Shown piece by piece: positions 54,600 through 64,000 of a stretch of 64,000 bases of DNA (its first letter is position 1; each line of letters opens with the position of its first letter). Both the position numbers and the translations under genes were made by a program. Under the pieces are notes generated by a model. That model saw nothing but the letters and a program-made list of their open reading frames with translations, ran no database searches and was not told the origin of the DNA. The DNA comes from Pseudoips prasinana (lineage: Eukaryota; Arthropoda; Insecta; Lepidoptera; Nolidae): NCBI GenBank assembly GCA_951640165.1, contig OX621250.1, positions 17,323,501-17,387,500 of the forward strand. The letters are read 5' to 3'.

Positions 54600-54775
54600 G
54601 GCGCGCGAAATTCCGGTTATTGACCGCTCGGGCGGGGGGCGAGGTGCGACTGGCGAACACCGCGCCGCCGCGCCGCGCCGCGCGCGCCGGGCGGTTCGGT
54701 AGCGCGTGCGACGAGCGGGGTAACCTGCGCGGGGGGCTGCGCAGTGAGAACAAAGTGGCCCGCGCGCAGCGGCAT
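54600..54775. other. Extremely GC-rich leader of the transposon
   Basis: About 175 bp upstream of the transposase start is packed with CGCG and GCCGCG words. It lies between the start codon and the right TIR. It may act as a promoter or leader; this is inference. Confidence 0.6.
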
Positions 54776-54970
54776 CGTTTAGCGGCAACAACTTATGAAT
54801 GAAGTCTACAGAGTGGGTTTATGCATTATGAAATCAATTCAAATTTATACGTACAATTTTTTGTATGAAAAAAAATATGTCATATTATCAATAATTTAAC
54901 TTTACTATTGTAATCTATAAACACAATACTGTCTCCCATTGCAGCCGTGGCAGATATTTTGGTTACACCT

Positions 54971-55075
54971 TATATAGGCTACATATCATCACGCTATCAC
55001 CTACGGGGGAGTAGCTGTGATAATTTATAAAATTAAACGCGGGTAGAACCGCGGGGCACAGCTAGTTTATAAGTA
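54971..55075 (-). repeat. Element E, fourth copy, other part
   Basis: Reverse of the first 100 bp of element E, ending in AACGCGGGTAGAACCGCGGG. Confidence 0.85.
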
Positions 55076-55084
55076 TATCTACGA

Positions 55085-55205
55085 GTACATGCCTGGAAGA
55101 AATCGCAGTAGCGATAAGGCCGCCCATTGTATTTTTACATAATATATTTGTAAGTTATGTGTATTTTTCTTGTGTACAATAAAGAGTATTTTACTTTACT
55201 TTTAC
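55085..55205 (+). repeat. LINE 3' tail fragment
   Basis: GGCCGCCCATTGTATTTTTA, GTGTACAATAAAGAGTATTT and TTACTTACTT are features of a common lepidopteran LINE 3' end with an AATAAA signal. Confidence 0.5.
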
Positions 55206-55470
55206 TTACTTATATACTTTTTGTAAATATATACATACATATTTACCACTACAGTAGAATGACTATCGTACTTTGTGTGGTGATAAGACACTGACAATAG
55301 TCTAGTGTACCTAGTTAGAGTTTTCGGAGTATTAAACCAAACGAACGACTAAATATAGCTAGGACAGTCAAGTACACCATACAAACAGCATACACATATA
55401 GTCTAGGACGCGCAATTATTGAGTAATAATTACATAGTACGGAGGGCGTTTGACAATAATGTGGTCGCGG

Positions 55471-55746
55471 TTTGACTGCCTCGTTGGTCTAGCGGTAGCG
55501 TGTTTAGCCGCAGAGAAGGAGATCAGGCCAAAAGTGATTTTGGGACTTTTATGTAAAAATAATAAATTCTCAACATCAGCCCCAAGTCTGGGAGTTGACG
55601 GTATTATACCCCCGTGCCTCGGAGAACACGTAAAGTCGTCGGTCCTGTACCTGACCTCCTTCCGGTCATGTTGCTAGGCGTCCCATCAGGTCATGAGAGT
55701 GATGAAATAGAAAGTGCTCCTGTGTTTGCGCACACACTTGTGTAAT
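55471..55746 (+). repeat. tRNA-derived SINE, family S3
   Basis: Head GACTGCCTCGTTGGTCTAGC with box A TGGTCTAGCGG; no clear box B remains. Body with AAAGTGATTTTGGGAC, CGTAAAGTCGTCGGTCC and GGTCATGAGAG. A truncated relative is at 60690-60845. Confidence 0.65.
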
Positions 55747-55887
55747 AGAAAAGAAAAGAGAAGAAAAGAAAAGAAAATAAAAGAAAAGAAAAGAAAAGAA
55801 AAGAAAAGAAAAGAAAAGAAAAGAAAAGAAAAGAAAAGAAAAGAAAAGAAAAGAAAAGAAAAGAAAAGAAAAGAAAAGAAAAGAAAA
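55747..55887. repeat. (AAAAG)n microsatellite
   Basis: About 28 copies of the pentamer with two early interruptions, forming the tail of the S3 SINE. Lys/Glu- and Phe/Ser-rich frames here are artefacts. Confidence 0.97.
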
Positions 55888-56107
55888 TTTATTGCTAACA
55901 TTGAAAGACACACTTTACACTCAAATACATATACGTCTTGTCAATATTTAAAAAAACATAGTTAATATTCAAGTGGGTGCATGTGTCTGACAACTGCAGC
56001 AAGTAGGTATCCAGTTCAGCATTAGCCAACCCAAGGGCGTGGCACTGATTTTCAACTGGACCCGCTTACGTCTAAAAAATTAAATAATTGTATTATATTG
56101 TTATACA

Positions 56108-59100
56108 TTTTTTTTTTTTTTTTTTTTTTGAAATATCACCGCTAAGGAAATAAATACCTGTATTTGAAAGTAAGAAGTTTAAATACACTGAAAAAAACAT
56201 TTATTTCAGTAATTAAATTAAATAAAATGAAATTATAAGCTAAAACTAGATAAACTATGATACACTATTTACCCTAAAAGGCGTCCAATAATCCCTCCGC
56301 ATCGCTTATGGGAAAAGTGCCCAGAAGGCTGGCCGCATTGCCACGCTGGATGGCAATGCTGATCCTCTGACCCAAGAAGAGACCAGCCCTCTGATCATGG
56401 GAAGCGTCGATCAAACGTTTAGCTATTTCCCGAAACATTAAATGTGCGCTTGGGCCCCATGGTCCTAAGGTTTCTACCCCAAACGGCTCAAAAACAAAAT
56501 TTGCTGCCAAATTTGTGTATTTGCGCCGTTTAAGGGTTTCCGCCAAAGCAGCAGCAGCGCCCGCAGAACCCGACGTATGGGGAAGATGGGAGGGCGCAAG
56601 GGTGTCGACGCATGTTGCGTCCCACACCAGGGGCCTACCCATCCTCCACGGAACCAATGACATACCATCGGGTCTCTTTCCATCATCACGTGCCAAGCCG
56701 CTCGGTTCTAGAACCGCTGGGACGTCAACGCTGGAAAGAGCCCGACGGATTATATCATTGATGCTACTGTGGCGTGAGATTCTACCCGCGCTACGGCAAC
56801 ATGACAGACCATGGCGTCCAAGGTGATCGACCGCTTCCCCACACCTACAACGATGCGGAGCAACGCATGAGACACCCAGACGGAGGCCGACAGCGACGCG
56901 AAAAGTACCGTTGTCCAGCATAGTACCTATGTTGGGCGACGGTAACGCCTGTAACCATAAACCCGACTCCCATTCTCCCACAGCCCGTAGACGGGCGCGT
57001 TCCGCGAGGTTCGTGCATGTATTTATGAGATTATTACGCACTAACTCGCAAAGCGGCTGGTCCCACTGTTTCTGGGAGGACGGGTTCGTGGGTAGGTCTG
57101 AACTTGAACAGGTCATTTTCCAAACGTTTATGGAATCAGTCGAACACCTTACCTCTGAACTAACCTGAGTAGGTGAAAGAATTTTACCGATTAGTTCCTT
57201 GGTAGAGTGGACCGAGGACAGAAACGCTGGTAAGCTAACCTTAGTAATTTCGCGGATGCCAAGGCCGCCCATGCGCACAGGAAGAGTAGCTTGCGCCCAG
57301 GCACGGTCATCCAGGTCTAAATTTAAAATTGAGCATAGGGTGTCACGTAAAATTTGGTCAACTTTTCCAAGGAGGGCCGAATGTTTCCATAATTGACAAG
57401 AACGTATGACGTATGTAAATTTGGGAACAAAACAGCAGTACCGAATCAATGTGTATGATGAATGTGAGTTTAGTTTAGAAAATCGTTCTGAAATATCAAT
57501 GAAATTTTGAATTTTTTCGTCTATGAATGGTGAGAACCCCTCTTCCAGGATGGGAGACCCCAGGAGGCGTAACGAGTTTTTATTTAGGATTTTGATATCT
57601 GGGGCTATATAATTAAATTTAGAAGTTATAGTGTTTTTATTGACTTCGTTTGTTATAAAAAGTTCGCATTTGGATGGGTTAAGATCGAGGCCAATTGATT
57701 TTAATGATTCTTTTAGGAAAATTAGGTCATTCAGGACAGTTACAGCATCACCTCCTAGGGTCCCATCATCTAAATACCATGCGTTAAATTTTGAATTTAG
57801 CTGCCGAATTATTGGGTGTATGGCAAGACTAAAAATGACCGGTCCGAGAGGGTCACCTTGTTGGCATCCGACGGCTGAATCTAAAGTGTGTCCTTTGTAT
57901 AATAATTTTGTGGGATAACGGTAACATTGCCAAATAAAATGATAAATTTCGGGGGTTTCTTTTTGCACCTCGGCCAACAAGGTATCCCTATTTACAGAGT
58001 TAAAGGCGTTCTTCAGGTCAACCTTAAGGATGACCTCACCTTTACCACCACATAAATAAGTGGAAAGTGCGTGTATGGCAGCCTCACAGCCCCCCTTGGA
58101 GCCAAATCCGAGCTGCAGGGGCTGGAAAACGGATGAAAGCTTTCCATGTACGTGTTTGCAACATAATTTGGCTGCCATACGACGGAAAACACATCCAACA
58201 GCAATGGGGCGGATGCCACCATCGCGTTTGTAAAGGGCACAGAGGTTCGCCCCGTACAAAACATCAACAATGGATCCGCAAACATTGCCGCTAAGCATTA
58301 AGTTAATCAGGGCCGTAAGTTCCTGCAAAAGTGATTCGCCAGCGACCCCCATGGATGGATTAATCAGGTCTTGGAGATGCTGAGGGGTCAAACCATCAAG
58401 GCCGCCCGCGGAACCACTCCGGAAGGAAGATACGGCCACTGACACTTCCCGGGCAGTTACAGATAAAGCTGTTTCACTAACGGGTGGTGCTGGAAAGTTG
58501 AGGTCATCTGCTGGCACCGGATGCTTGCACTGCAGCGCTCCAAGTGTGTCCGGCGTGCAAGGGGCCACTACATCACTGCTAAAAAGAAGCCTGGCGGCGC
58601 CCCCGATGTCACCTTCGCCTAATTTGGTTTGAACATAATTATATAAGGTTTTTGAGTTATTATACCGTATTCTAAAGTTATCAACATCAAAATTTGCTTG
58701 TTGATCGGTGTCGTAGTGGGTACAATTGTTTTTTATTTCGGTTGTTAAATTATTTTGAGGATTATTTGATTTTTTGCGTGCAAAACTGTATAGGCAAAGG
58801 TGAGCAAATTCCTCCAGCTGTGTTCATTGTTGTCCCGAAGAACAATGCGAATGCACTGAGCTAGGGTTTGTGCAACTAATTGCCTAGCTCCTCGAGGGAT
58901 TCTTTTCACTAGCGGTACAGAATTTTTAAGATTGCTTAAAATTTGAGCTAGTGAAAGTCGCGAATGGGTGTTATTGGAGCATGCATTTGGGCTATTGCTG
59001 TTATTGGGACTAGAGCTCTGAGAAAAATTTGGTGGTTTGTGTTTTTTCCCTAAATGTATATTTAATCCCCGACGAGTTTTAAAAAGTTTTAAATTTGAGC

Positions 59101-59190
59101 AAAGGGGGCACCTTACCGGAGCATCGAGTGATGAAGAGGCAGGTTGACCTGTATCGACGTCGCTGCCATGACCCGCTGACATACTAGATT
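56108..59190 (-). mobile_element. LINE with C2H2 finger, RT and restriction-like endonuclease
   Basis: On the minus strand: 5' region near 59190, the ORF at 59182-56274, a 3' UTR of about 140 bp, and a 22-nt poly(A) (the T-run at 56108-56129). The clean poly(A) and largely open ORF suggest a recent insertion. The 5' boundary and target duplication were not identified. Confidence 0.8.
56274..59182 (-). pseudogene. RLE-type LINE ORF: C2H2 finger, YLDD reverse transcriptase, PD-(D/E)xK endonuclease (one frameshift)
   Basis: The first frame starts MSAGHGSDVDTGQPASSS at 59182 and carries a C2H2 finger CPLCSNLKLFKTRRGLNIHL...KH (residues about 25-48), as R2-type elements do. Near 58785 a frameshift leads into the long frame, open well upstream of 58568. 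RT motifs: GLDGLTPQHLQDL, GIRPIAVGCVFRRM, KVDLKNAFNSVNRD, GCQQGDPLGPVIFSLAI and catalytic YLDDGTLGG. The C-terminus has a cysteine/histidine cluster CRCGEAVDHLGRHGLSC, then GKRPDGMSLVPW and WDATCVDT, matching the restriction-like endonuclease plan. In such elements this protein cuts the target and primes reverse transcription. About 970 residues in total; only one defect seen. The clade is not determined. Confidence 0.85.
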
Positions 59191-60283
59191 ACACTTATAC
59201 ACTGTTTTTTTATTTTAATGTACACATTACGGCACAAAGACACCTTATTCTAAGTACAAATTAGATTAAAATATTTCCACAAAAAAGTAATAAAATTTGT
59301 AAACAAATACAAAAAATATATATCAAAATATCGTCCAATCAGTAGTAAGGGGCTCTCTCTCACTCTTCAATACACTTTACGTTTATTGGAAGTCAATATT
59401 CTTTGTAGCCAATAGTATCCGTGTTGACCCGTCGCCATGGCTACCGCGTTGCTCAGCTACGAGAATTTAATGATGCCGTCAAAACACAGCTGATATTGAA
59501 TATAAAGAACATTTATAGATAAAAAACTGCGCCGCTTGTGAGCCTTGTGAACACCAACACAAACAACAATAGTCTGGCAGTACAGGTTCACCGGGGACCA
59601 CTTACAAGGGACCTTAGGGGCTCCACAATATATTTTTATATTTTTAAATCAGTTTGTCGCGTTACGTCGTTGTCAAATCACTTAAATACCTTTTCACTTA
59701 TATACACTTCAACTTATCAAGAATGTCAAGGTTATGCAGCAGTATGTCTTATACAATATTAAAGTAACGAGATTTTAGAACTGGTCCAGTGGTACATCAT
59801 TCATCCATAGTATACATTGATAAATATGATACATACACAAATATATACTTATAAAGGATATGAATCTCTGTTGAGACTGGCCGCCATGGCTGAAATTCGG
59901 GTAGGAGGACATTATATAATCGTACTAAGCATGTTTGTCAGTGCACAAGACTTTACGACATAAAGATTCTTACAAATAGTACTACTTACATGTGTCCTGT
60001 GTGGTCACTCTCGCCCTTAGTGCAAAAACGCCCTATGTCTTTTGGTGTAGTGGTATCTATGGCTATATATGTTCTATATATTGTTAAGTGGAATTGATAA
60101 GTGGAAATTCTGTATGACAGATTTTTTTATTGTGTCCAAGAATTATTTACCAACATAGTTCACATAAAAATATTTCAAATTTGCATATAACTCTTTACCT
60201 ACCCTACGGCGCCCTTCGTAACTTAAAACAATTTATAAAAAGAAAACTTTTATATACTCAAGAAAATTTCAAAAAGTAAACTC
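59191..60283. other. Stretch with one short repeat and no recognisable gene
   Basis: 59865-59925 (GACTGGCCGCCATGGCTGAA, then GTAGGAGGACATTA) resembles 60862-60905, so it is a dispersed repeat. A frame at 59538-59762 is not convincing. Confidence 0.4.
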
Positions 60284-60356
60284 TGCCGAAACCCGGGATT
60301 GAACCGGGGACCTTTAGATCTTCAGTCTAACGCTCTCCCAACTGAGCTATTTCGGC
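60284..60356 (-). tRNA. tRNA-Phe(GAA): tRNA-Phe (anticodon GAA), copy 1
   Basis: 73 nt on the minus strand, folding as a full cloverleaf: acceptor GCCGAAA/TTTCGGC, D-arm GCTC/GAGC, anticodon stem TTAGA/TCTAA with loop CTGAAGA (anticodon GAA), T-arm CCCGG/CCGGG with loop TTCAATC, discriminator A. There is no intron and CCA is not encoded, as usual in animals. A T-run lies just downstream (complement of the A-run at 60271-60275) and would end Pol III transcription. Confidence 0.98.
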
Positions 60357-60445
60357 ATACAGTACTTACATCAATTGTAACTTCGCTAATATAAGTGACT
60401 GTTTACTTGAAATAATCCACAGGCCCAAAAGTAGAGGCCATTTTT
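60357..60445. other. Upstream flank of tRNA-Phe copy 1
   Basis: No clear similarity to the upstream flanks of the other two tRNA-Phe genes was noticed. Confidence 0.4.
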
Positions 60446-60625
60446 AGGGTTCCGTACACAAAGGGTAAAACGGCACCCTATTACCAAGACTCCTGACTCC
60501 TTGTCTGTCTGTATGACGGTCTATTACCAGGCTTTATCTCAGGAACAGCGATGCAACAGAAATATATCATCTGGGAAAATTTCAATTGTCAACTGAAAAT
60601 TTCACAGATTATGTATTTCTGTTTG
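60446..60625 (+). repeat. Common lepidopteran repeat (AGGGTTCCGTAC type)
   Basis: TTAGGGTTCCGTACACAAAG, AACGGCACCCTATTACCAAG and CTGTCTGTATGACGGTC follow the pattern of a repeat abundant in Lepidoptera. Class uncertain. Confidence 0.6.
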
Positions 60626-60689
60626 GAATCAGATGGCCGTGTGTGAATAATGTTCCATCATATTATATAAAAAAAGTAGTCTGAAAATG

Positions 60690-60845
60690 GTAGTGTCCAA
60701 TTTCGGTTCCTCTGGGATCACGTAAAGCCGCCGGTTATGTATCTGTCCACGGTCGTATCGGTTAGTCGTCCCATCGGAACATGAGAGGCAGGAAATAGAA
60801 AATGCACCTGTGTCTGCACACATACTTTTGCGCAATAAAATGTCG
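60690..60845 (+). repeat. S3 SINE fragment
   Basis: Shares CACGTAAAGCCG, GTCGTCCCATC, GAACATGAGAG, GAAATAGAAAATGC and CACCTGTGTCTGC with the S3 copy at 55471; the head is missing. Confidence 0.6.
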
Positions 60846-60861
60846 TGTTTAGTCTTCTTTG

Positions 60862-60905
60862 GGACTAGCCTCCGTGGCCGAAATTCGATCAGGAGGACAT
60901 TAGTA
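60862..60905 (+). repeat. Short dispersed repeat (relative of 59865-59925)
   Basis: GACTAGCCTCCGTGGCCGAA, then AGGAGGACATTAGTAC, matches 59865-59925 in order. Confidence 0.5.
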
Positions 60906-61404
60906 CCTATAGTACCATACCTATAGTAAGTTTTGAACAACTAATTTCACTTTAATGAAACATAAACAAAAACAATCACAATTGAAACTAGCTTTTAGGT
61001 GCAAAAATCTAGATGAAATTTTGTTTCGTCGTTTAAGAGCTTCGATTCCACGCCTGATACATACCTCATTTTTTCTGTCAAGGCCTAAAACCAAACAAAA
61101 CAAGCGAACCGTATCATATTATGTAGCTGCTAACAAACATTTTAAATGAAGGACGAAGGGATTTATGCATCATCTGCCTCATTCATCTTCCAAATAACTC
61201 ACTTTGACAAGATAACCGATATAAAAGGTAAACATTTTGGCGTAAAGATAATAATATCAAAATGTAATGGTTTATTTTGGAACGAATTTTTAGGCCAGAT
61301 TTATATTATTAGTTCCGTGTCGTTTAACCTTTCTTTTTTAGAAAATTTTGTATTTTTTGTAAATTCATGAAATAAATATTACCTAGGTAGTAGGTTTAAA
61401 GTAA
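60906..61404. other. Stretch without recognisable gene
   Basis: Small frames at 60955-61149 and 61146-61370 are not convincing. Confidence 0.35.
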
Positions 61405-61620
61405 ATGTGCGGCTGACTGTGACGAATATCGCCATCCCATCTAATCCCGTGGGGGACATAGAAGTCGTCCCGAAGAAATATCTACCAGGAAACGGTAAGC
61501 AGAGTCACTGAATACTGGTCATAGTGGTATCGTTAACTCGTCTACCAAGCGTGGCGATTATCGCATATCCCTCAGTGGGAGGCTCTTGTCCTGTAGTGGA
61601 CCTTATTTGGCTGACATAAG
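61405..61620 (+). mobile_element. Short RTE-derived composite, copy 2
   Basis: RTE 5' UTR-like head (TCCCGTGGGGGACATAGAAG, AAGCGTGGCGATTATCGCAT) is joined to a 3' terminus-like CTTGTCCTGTAGTGGACC; diverged from copy 1. Confidence 0.65.
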
Positions 61621-61624
61621 TAAT

Positions 61625-61864
61625 AATAATATCTGGGGACAATGTCACACAGATCATTCTAGCCCCAAACTAAGCAAAGCTTGTACTATGGGTACCAGGC
61701 GACGATATACATACTTACATAGATAGATAAATACTTAAATACATAGAAAACATCCATGACTCAGAAAAAAATATTCGTGCTCATCACACAAATATTTGCA
61801 CTTACCGGGGTTCGAACCCAGGACACCAGCTTCGTAGGCAGGAGCACTACGAACTAGGCTACAC
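61625..61864 (-). repeat. S1 SINE copy
   Basis: Minus-strand S1 with box B (reverse) GGGTTCGAACCC and box A near 61855; tail at 61625 directly after the RTE composite. Confidence 0.85.
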
Positions 61865-61865
61865 T

Positions 61866-62290
61866 GTAAAGTAAGTAGTAACTGTAAGTACTGAAAGTAA
61901 CGAATGCAAATCAAAATATAAAGCAAAATTGCACTATATATAAGGTAGGCATTTTAAGATTATTTTCTTTTGAATATTTTTAGAGGAGATTTAGAAATTT
62001 TTCTTTGTAGAAAAATGTAGTTGAATCCTATTTTGGGTTCAATCTTTCGAAATACTTCACACTTGGGACATTTTTTTATTTTATCATAGTTATATTTTTT
62101 CTTTTGTACAAATCTATCATTATGCCTGGGTGGCCTACACTATATATAGCGAATGGAGACCTGTAGCCATCTTAGAATCATCTCCTTAGAATTCCATCTA
62201 TCTCACTGTCAACTTACATCGCGTTATGTTCAGCAGTATGGTAGTGAACCAACATATTGATATAGCTTTTTCCAAATTTATAATATTCGA
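61866..62290. other. Stretch without recognisable gene
   Basis: AT-rich; nothing was recognised. Confidence 0.4.
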
Positions 62291-62632
62291 TGTGTACTGG
62301 AAAGCAATCAGTACAGCACAATGAAAATGCATTTGTACTCGAAAAAAAAAGTGTTTATGCCAAACTTTGTAATGTATTCCTAAAGTGACATTGTGTATGA
62401 TCAAAAGTACATTAGTTATTTTACAAAATGAATTTTCCAGTTGTATGTTTTTGTATCATGATACTAAAGTGACTTTTGCTTTAGCAGATTCTTATTTCTT
62501 AGCGTATAGTGAAATTATTAATATATCCGCCATAAGCCGAAATAGCTCAGTTGGGAGAGCGTTAGACTGAAGATCTAAAGGTCCCCGGTTCAATCCCGGG
62601 TTTCGGCAATCGTTACATTTTGTAATATTCTT
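62291..62632 (+). repeat. tRNA-Phe duplication unit, copy A
   Basis: Shares with 63738-63994 the blocks GTGTACTGG-AAGCAATCAG, AGTGACTTTTGCTTTAGCAG and ATTATTAATATATCC, the tRNA itself and TACATTTTGTAATATTCTT downstream, with indels between. Confidence 0.85.
62536..62608 (+). tRNA. tRNA-Phe(GAA): tRNA-Phe (anticodon GAA), copy 2
   Basis: Identical over 73 nt to the gene at 60284-60356, on the other strand. Complete cloverleaf with GAA anticodon; internal A and B boxes are intact (B box GGTTCAATCCC). A TTTT about 10 bp downstream can serve as Pol III terminator. Confidence 0.98.
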
Positions 62633-62639
62633 AAGTATA

Positions 62640-62968
62640 CAGCTGTATCCAATTTTACTTTTTTTAGATCACGAATAGAAATTATTGTGATACTCACTCA
62701 GAAATGGGTATAAATTTTCATGTAAATATACCTATGTATTGTCTCCCTTGTGTAGGTTTATAAGTAATTCCGATAAAATATTTATAGATATCGTAATTTT
62801 AATGCCACGCACAAGAAGTGTAGAACTCATCCCGGAAGTTAATGTAGCAAAACAGACAAGAAAGTATATAAAGAAATCATATATTCTATATACTTAACTG
62901 TGCTGTTTTATATATAGCAAGTAAAATGAATTAGCCTCAATTAAGATTTACTGTTGAAACCGATCTTT
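62640..62968. other. Stretch without recognisable gene
   Basis: Nothing was recognised. Confidence 0.4.
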
Positions 62969-63510
62969 CTTTGAGGTCTTTTCATAATTACTACGTATGA
63001 CTAGCGGCTTCCCTTAAAATAGTGGCAATGTTCGTATACATATTGTTTATTCTTTCGTAAATGCTTTAGATTATTTTGAATATGCTTTAGGTTGGAACTA
63101 TGACTATCACTGTACTGTCTGAACTTTGAACTTTGAGGATTTTTCACCATTACTATGATGCGGCGTCCCTTAAAATAGTGGCAATGCTCGTAGCATCATA
63201 ACAGCTGCAATAAGACCACAGCTGGACAAAAGCGTCCCCCAAGAATCATCTTGGAGAGGGTATGCCATAATCACCACGCTTGGCGGTTGGCGATTGCAGT
63301 AAGATGGTCATAGTCAGAAAGAAGCTGCTGCCATTGCTCTGGTAGACATTCCTTTAGGTCGACTTCTACGCCTCCCACGGGATACGATGGGGTGACGATA
63401 TTCTTATATTCGCCGCCATCACAGCAATTCGTGTACATTTTGTCTATTGTTTCGTAAGGGCTTTAGTTCATTTATTATATACTTTAGGTTCACTCATCAC
63501 TACACAGCCT
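62969..63510 (+). repeat. Local tandem duplication, second copy split by an RTE composite
   Basis: Copy 1 at 62969-63130 and copy 2 at 63133-63202 plus 63427-63510 share CTTTGAGG, TCCCTTAAAATAGTGGCAAT, TTTCGTAA and GCTTTAG in order. Confidence 0.7.
63203..63428 (-). mobile_element. Short RTE-derived composite, copy 3
   Basis: On the minus strand: 5' UTR-like CATCGTATCCCGTGGGAGGC, CGCCAAGCGTGGTGATTATG and then TTTTGTCCAGCTGTGGTC as the 3' end. Same architecture as 18060-18325. Confidence 0.7.
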
Positions 63511-63737
63511 GAAAAAAAAAAGAAACTTCTCAGAAAATTATATTATTTTATTCACGATTACTTACAATATTCTTAAAATTAATATTAATTGCGGCTTACT
63601 TTCACCCCAAGCAACCGACACCTAGTTTTAATAATTTAAATAGTAATTAACATTATTAAAACTAGAAATATGTTTGGTCCTCATTAAATTAAATTACATC
63701 CTAACCTATAGCTTTATTTTTTTTATTTATAATATTA

Positions 63738-63994
63738 GTTGTGTACTGGTAAGCAATCAGTACAGCACAATGAAAATGCATTTGTGTATTTTATTCTCAA
63801 CTTTGTAATATATGTATATTTTATAAAAGTGACTTTTGCTTTAGCAGATACTTATCTCTTAACGTACAATGATATTATTAATATATCCACCATAAGCCGA
63901 AATAGCTCAGTTGGGAGAGCGTTAGACTGAAGATCTAAAAGTCCCCGGTTCAATCCCGGGTTTCGGCATAAATTACATTTTGTAATATTCTTGA
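63738..63994 (+). repeat. tRNA-Phe duplication unit, copy B
   Basis: Second copy of 62291-62632, shorter between the shared blocks. Confidence 0.85.
63896..63968 (+). tRNA. tRNA-Phe(GAA): tRNA-Phe (anticodon GAA), copy 3
   Basis: Differs from the other two by a single base, A instead of G at 63940 (variable loop, tRNA nucleotide 45 by simple count). Stems, anticodon GAA and both promoter boxes are intact, and TTTT follows downstream. Base 45 is outside the stems, so function is probably kept. Confidence 0.97.
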
Positions 63995-64000
63995 GAATAG

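Larger units (their letters stand above)
52969..54970 (-). mobile_element. Tc1/mariner-superfamily transposon with about 67-bp TIRs
   Basis: Left end AGGTGTTACAAAAATATCTG and right end (reverse) AGGTGTAACCAAAATATCTG continue as matching inverted repeats for about 67 bp with a few mismatches. TA-rich target sequence flanks both ends. The 2.0-kb element sits inside element E and codes for a frameshifted transposase. Confidence 0.9.

Noticed and set aside
55666..55965. Phe/Ser-rich and Lys/Glu-rich frames
   Set aside because: Translations of the AAAAG microsatellite.
1..64000. CRISPR arrays, operons, ribosome binding sites, bacterial insertion sequences
   Set aside because: None seen; the DNA is clearly animal, with LINEs, SINEs, polyadenylation signals and eukaryotic tRNA genes.

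Overview
This is eukaryotic, AT-rich, gene-poor DNA packed with transposable elements, and it is most likely lepidopteran (moth or butterfly). The main evidence is an RTE-clade retrotransposon resembling the HmRTE-e01 type of Lepidoptera, jockey- and R1-like LINEs, several tRNA-derived SINE families with lepidopteran-style tails, and short CCCGCGG...CCCGCGT elements. No complete host protein gene was recognised. The only convincing cellular genes are three tRNA-Phe(GAA) genes near the right end.

Layout. 1-1.0 kb: 3' end of a jockey-like LINE. 1.0-10.8 kb: a GC-rich minisatellite split by a Ty1/copia element without a 5' LTR. A 5'-truncated jockey-type LINE with an open RT frame sits inside the copia RNase H region. 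Two copies of an uncharacterised gene fragment and an R1-clade remnant lie beside this. 10.8-28 kb: mostly unique AT-rich DNA with SINEs, a 310-bp repeat here called element E, an R1-like LINE inside one E copy, short-loop palindromes, and a cluster of a 15-bp motif. 28-36.5 kb: two broken RTE elements, with an apparently intact mariner (DD34D) between them inside another E copy. 33.8-49.1 kb: a nearly identical tandem duplication of 8,245 bp whose second copy lacks 1,227 bp. The unit holds part of an RTE, a nested jockey fragment, an R1-like 3' end and a dead EN/RT LINE carrying a SINE. 49-55 kb: unique DNA, an R1 remnant, and a Tc1/mariner-superfamily transposon with long TIRs inside a fourth E copy. 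55-59 kb: a SINE with an AAAAG microsatellite, then a nearly full-length LINE coding for a C2H2 finger, a YLDD reverse transcriptase and a restriction-like endonuclease. 60-64 kb: the tRNA-Phe genes among SINEs and short composites made from RTE ends.

How it fits together. The window is a layered record of insertions. Autonomous LINEs and DNA transposons are interleaved with SINEs and short derivatives that probably used their machinery. Nesting gives relative ages: the 3-kb LINE is younger than the copia, the mariner and the Tc1-like element are younger than element E, and the tandem duplication is younger than every insertion inside it. Most frames are broken by stops, frameshifts or loss of catalytic motifs. 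The mariner transposase is the clearest intact frame.
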